From Mucilaginibacter sp. cycad4 (lineage in GTDB: Bacteria; Bacteroidota; Bacteroidia; Sphingobacteriales; Sphingobacteriaceae), in the NCBI RefSeq assembly GCF_034263275.1, contig NZ_CP139559.1, positions 2,666,001 to 2,730,000 of the forward strand: a stretch of 64,000 bases of DNA, given 5' to 3'. Positions 63,229 through 64,000 of this stretch are shown here, piece after piece. Numbering within the stretch: position 1 is the stretch's first letter; each line of letters begins with the position of its first letter. Under the pieces are notes generated by a model that was given only the letters and a program-made list of their open reading frames with translations, was not told the origin of the DNA and did not search any database. A program made the translations under genes and the position numbers.

Positions 63229-64000
63229 ATGATACTTAAAAAAGCTACTGTTTTAATTGTTGATGACGATCCGGATGTACTTACCGCGGTTAAACTTTTG
63301 CTAAAAACAGAAGCCCGGGAAATCATCACCGAAAAGAACCCCGAAAATCTGAACTGGCTGCTGCAACGCAACGAGGTTGATCTGATCTTGCTTGATATGA
63401 ACTTCAACAGCGCTATTAACACGGGCAACGAGGGGCTTTACTGGCTGCGCAAGGTAAAAGAATGGAAACCTGATGTTTGTGTGATTATGATAACCGCTTA
63501 CGGCGATATCGACCTTGCTGTGCGTTCGCTTAAAGAGGGCGCTCAGGACTTCGTGGTAAAACCATGGCACAACGAAAAGCTGATAAACACGATAAAAGAC
63601 CTTTTGGATAAAAAAGAAGGTGGAACAAAAACAACCAAAACCCCGGTTAAGAGCACAGCTGGTGATACCTCTATCCTTGGCGAATCGGACGTGATGCAGG
63701 ATATTTTTTACAAGGTGAACAAGATAGCCCCCACCGATGCCAATATCCTGATCCTTGGAGAAAACGGTACCGGTAAAGACCTTATGGCAAAGGCTATCCA
63801 CGAACGTTCGCTCCGTGCTGATAAACCTTTTATTAAAGTAGATGTAGGCGCCTTAACAGATACCCTGTTTGAAAGCGAGCTCTTCGGCCATAAGAAAGGG
63901 GCCTTTACCGATGCCCGTGAAGACCGTATGGGCCGCTTTGAAGAAGCACAGGGCGGTACTTTATTTTTGGATGAGATAGGCAATATCAGTCTGCAGCAAC
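63229..64000 (+). CDS. NtrC-type sigma54-dependent response regulator (3' end off window)
   Basis: Two-component regulator that should activate sigma54 promoters; 257 codons visible, C-terminus beyond the window. The receiver domain (about 7-127) has the acidic pocket DDD (12-14), phospho-acceptor D56 (LLDMNF), T89 and K111. The AAA+ domain begins at ILGESDVMQDIF (about 149) with Walker A GENGTGKD (177-184), the sigma54-contact loop GAFTDA (224-229) and Walker B TLFLDEIG (244-251). The intact GAFTDA predicts real sigma54 activation. The remaining AAA+ part and the Fis-type DNA-binding domain are expected after 64000. The start at 63229 gives a normal receiver N-terminus (MILKKATVLIVDDDPD). 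Divergent from the adaptor unit, with element A between them, which makes it the best candidate for binding elements A to E. Confidence 0.93.
   Translation, partial: MILKKATVLIVDDDPDVLTAVKLLLKTEAREIITEKNPENLNWLLQRNEVDLILLDMNFNSAINTGNEGLYWLRKVKEWKPDVCVIMITAYGDIDLAVRSLKEGAQDFVVKPWHNEKLINTIKDLLDKKEGGTKTTKTPVKSTAGDTSILGESDVMQDIFYKVNKIAPTDANILILGENGTGKDLMAKAIHERSLRADKPFIKVDVGALTDTLFESELFGHKKGAFTDAREDRMGRFEEAQGGTLFLDEIGNISLQQ

Noticed and set aside
1..64000. tRNA, rRNA or riboswitch genes
   Set aside because: No cloverleaf, rRNA-like stretch or recognisable riboswitch core was seen in the intergenic regions, which are almost all accounted for by repeats and promoters.

Overview
The window looks like a chromosome segment of a Bacteroidota bacterium of the Sphingobacteriaceae type (Mucilaginibacter or Pedobacter-like). 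The reasons are moderate GC, secreted GH9 and GH3 glucanases, PorT-like beta-barrel and DUF4097 proteins, few Shine-Dalgarno sites, and ~800-residue double-FtsX ABC permeases. The genus is an inference. Nearly every gene is on the minus strand, so the order of transcription runs from high to low coordinates.

Layout. 1-3786: GH9 endoglucanase followed by GH3 beta-glucosidase (cut by the window edge), probably one operon. 4039-4629: small outer-membrane beta-barrel protein with a terminator. 4822-6943: ABC ATPase plus TolC-type outer-membrane factor. 7163-8560: an intact IS3-family insertion with 25-bp inverted repeats and a 3-bp target duplication. 8737-60467: an array of 20 intact paralogous MacB/FtsX-type ABC permeases (called P1 to P20 here by rising coordinate) plus one internally deleted remnant, interrupted only by a DUF4097 repeat protein at 39-40 kb. 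60661-62726: a second ABC ATPase and an HlyD-type membrane-fusion adaptor. 63229-64000: on the plus strand, the start of an NtrC-type response regulator with an intact sigma54-contacting GAFTDA loop.

How the parts fit. Adaptor, ATPase, permease and TolC-like channel are the parts of a MacAB-TolC-like tripartite exporter, but here about 20 different permeases share two ATPases, one adaptor and one outer-membrane channel. The same upstream motif and a TGGYAY promoter element occur five times with almost constant geometry (7.1, 26.1, 38.9, 50.2 and 62.8 kb). They cut the cluster into five co-regulated transcription units: adaptor-ATPase-remnant-P20-P19-P18-P17; P16-P15-P14-P13; P12-P11-P10-P9-P8; P7 down to P1; and ATPase2-TolC. 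The sigma54 activator next door is the obvious candidate regulator. Several unit ends carry REPIN-like inverted repeats, and most permease-permease gaps carry one family of TCATT-rich imperfect inverted repeats.

The main candidate for something undescribed is this multi-permease, single-regulator export array. Its substrates cannot be read from the sequence.
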